DNA of 11,539 nt, taken from positions 1 to 11,539 of the forward strand of contig CAMLOR010000089.1 in NCBI GenBank assembly GCA_946481615.1, written 5' to 3'. Under the pieces are notes generated by a model. The model saw only the letters and a program-made list of their open reading frames with translations. It did not search any database and had not been told where the DNA came from. The position numbers and the translations under genes are program-made. The stretch is from an uncultured Aquimonas sp. (GTDB taxonomy: Bacteria; Pseudomonadota; Gammaproteobacteria; Xanthomonadales; Xanthomonadaceae). Shown one piece after another: positions 11,339 through 11,539 of the stretch (positions within the stretch are counted from its first letter, which is position 1; every line of letters starts with the position of its first letter).

Positions 11339-11353
11339 TCACCGCCATGGTGC
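11339..11353. promoter_or_regulatory. probable NtrC-binding site 1
   Basis: Sequence TCACC-GCCAT-GGTGC matches the GCACC-N5-GGTGC dyad of NtrC enhancer sites in 9 of 10 defined positions. It is centred at 11346, 31 bp from the second dyad, close to the roughly 32-bp spacing of paired sites at E. coli glnA. It is centred near -106 relative to the predicted sigma-54 start of glnA. Confidence 0.65.
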
Positions 11354-11369
11354 ACCGCAGCCCCGCTCT

Positions 11370-11384
11370 GCACCAGTTCGGTGC
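11370..11384. promoter_or_regulatory. probable NtrC-binding site 2
   Basis: GCACC-AGTTC-GGTGC is a perfect 5-bp dyad with a 5-bp centre, the same form as the strong NtrC site upstream of enteric glnA. It is centred at 11377, about 75 bp before the predicted sigma-54 start. It lies on the same helical face as site 1 (31 bp, about three turns), which would favour cooperative binding. Confidence 0.75.
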
Positions 11385-11411
11385 GTCGAAACCCCGCTCC
11401 GCCAGATGAAA

Positions 11412-11439
11412 CAACGGGTTGCACGTGGCACAACCGTTG
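11412..11439. repeat. inverted repeat overlapping the glnA sigma-54 promoter
   Basis: Arms caacgggttg (11412-11421) and caaccgttg (11431-11439) are reverse complements except for one bulged G, with a 9-nt spacer containing most of the -24 element. It could be an operator for a repressor that blocks RNA polymerase-sigma-54, or chance symmetry. Confidence 0.45.
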
Positions 11440-11441
11440 CT
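11426..11441 (+). promoter_or_regulatory. sigma-54 (-24/-12) promoter of glnA
   Basis: TGGCAC-N5-TTGCT matches the RpoN consensus TGGCAC-N5-TTGCW at all defined positions, with the GG (11427-11428) and GC (11439-11440) doublets 10 bp apart. Transcription would start near 11452, leaving a leader of about 25 nt before glnA. Paired upstream NtrC-type sites support it. Confidence 0.85.
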
Positions 11442-11476
11442 AAATGCCGCTCACATCCTTTACCGCGGAGCGGGCA

Positions 11477-11539
11477 ATGTCCTACGAGCACGTCCAGAAA
11501 CTGATCAAAGACAACAACATCGAATTCGTCGACCTGCGC
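11477..11539 (+). CDS. glnA: glutamine synthetase type I, first 21 codons (cut by window edge)
   Basis: Only the first 21 residues are in the window, MSYEHVQKLIKDNNIEFVDL followed by R. They match the opening of type I glutamine synthetase, which in E. coli begins [20 protein letters not shown]. The enzyme joins ammonia and glutamate to form glutamine and is the main ammonia-assimilating enzyme when nitrogen is scarce. A good ribosome-binding site (GGAG, 11467-11470) lies 6 nt upstream of the ATG. Upstream sigma-54 and NtrC signals fit glnA and reinforce the assignment. It is divergent from the puuE operon, whose products release urea and hence, if a urease exists elsewhere, ammonia. Identification rests on a short segment plus promoter context. 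Confidence 0.85.
   Translation, partial: MSYEHVQKLIKDNNIEFVDLR

Noticed and set aside
10213..11409. Plus-strand 398-codon frame opposite puuE
   Set aside because: Antisense shadow of puuE with no domain signature. It also runs through the repeats and NtrC-type sites.
10192..11433. Extended 413-codon form of puuE
   Set aside because: The N-terminal extension is translated repeat and promoter DNA. The family start MSxDYPRDL fits ATG 11106.

Overview
The window is GC-rich DNA (close to 70 % by eye), densely packed with genes, and carries two families of short palindromic repeats. Protein sequences resemble gamma-proteobacterial purine-degradation enzymes. The repeat style, codon use and gene set suggest a member of the Lysobacteraceae/Xanthomonadaceae (Lysobacter, Luteimonas or similar); this placement is inference, as no rRNA or other taxonomic marker is present.

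The window is almost entirely a purine-to-glyoxylate nitrogen-salvage locus in three blocks. (1) Minus strand, 1-3580: xdhB (cut by the left edge), xdhA, and a possible 50-residue secreted peptide upstream of xdhA. (2) Plus strand, 3827-7189: an adenine deaminase of the adenosine deaminase family, uraH, a repeat cluster, puuD (membrane cytochrome-c urate oxidase) and a GNAT acetyltransferase. (3) Minus strand, 7147-11106: puuE (allantoinase), uraD, alc, allA and a beta-lactamase-family serine hydrolase. Most neighbours overlap by 4 nt (ATGA or GTGA), indicating coupled translation. The acetyltransferase and the serine hydrolase converge and overlap by 43 nt. At the right edge a divergent gene begins as glutamine synthetase (glnA).

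Together the enzymes form a near-complete route: adenine -> hypoxanthine (deaminase) -> xanthine -> urate (XdhAB) -> 5-hydroxyisourate (PuuD) -> OHCU (UraH) -> S-allantoin (UraD) -> allantoate (PuuE) -> ureidoglycolate + urea (Alc) -> glyoxylate + urea (AllA). No urease, purine permease, guanine deaminase or xdhC is visible here. The glnA upstream region has a sigma-54 -24/-12 promoter and two NtrC-type palindromes 31 bp apart, so the locus is bordered by a nitrogen-control region that could also act on the divergent puuE operon.

The most unusual feature is repeat DNA inside and beside the catabolic genes. A palindromic repeat with a 63-bp period has expanded in frame within xdhA, adding roughly 95 residues between the Fe-S and FAD domains. 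A second repeat family sits in frame in puuD between the membrane domain and the cytochrome c domain. Further copies abut the puuE start codon, precede puuD and lie between the xdh genes and the deaminase gene. I did not find an evidently new defence or mobile system. The interest lies in repeat-built linkers and repeat-bounded translation starts in an otherwise recognisable pathway.
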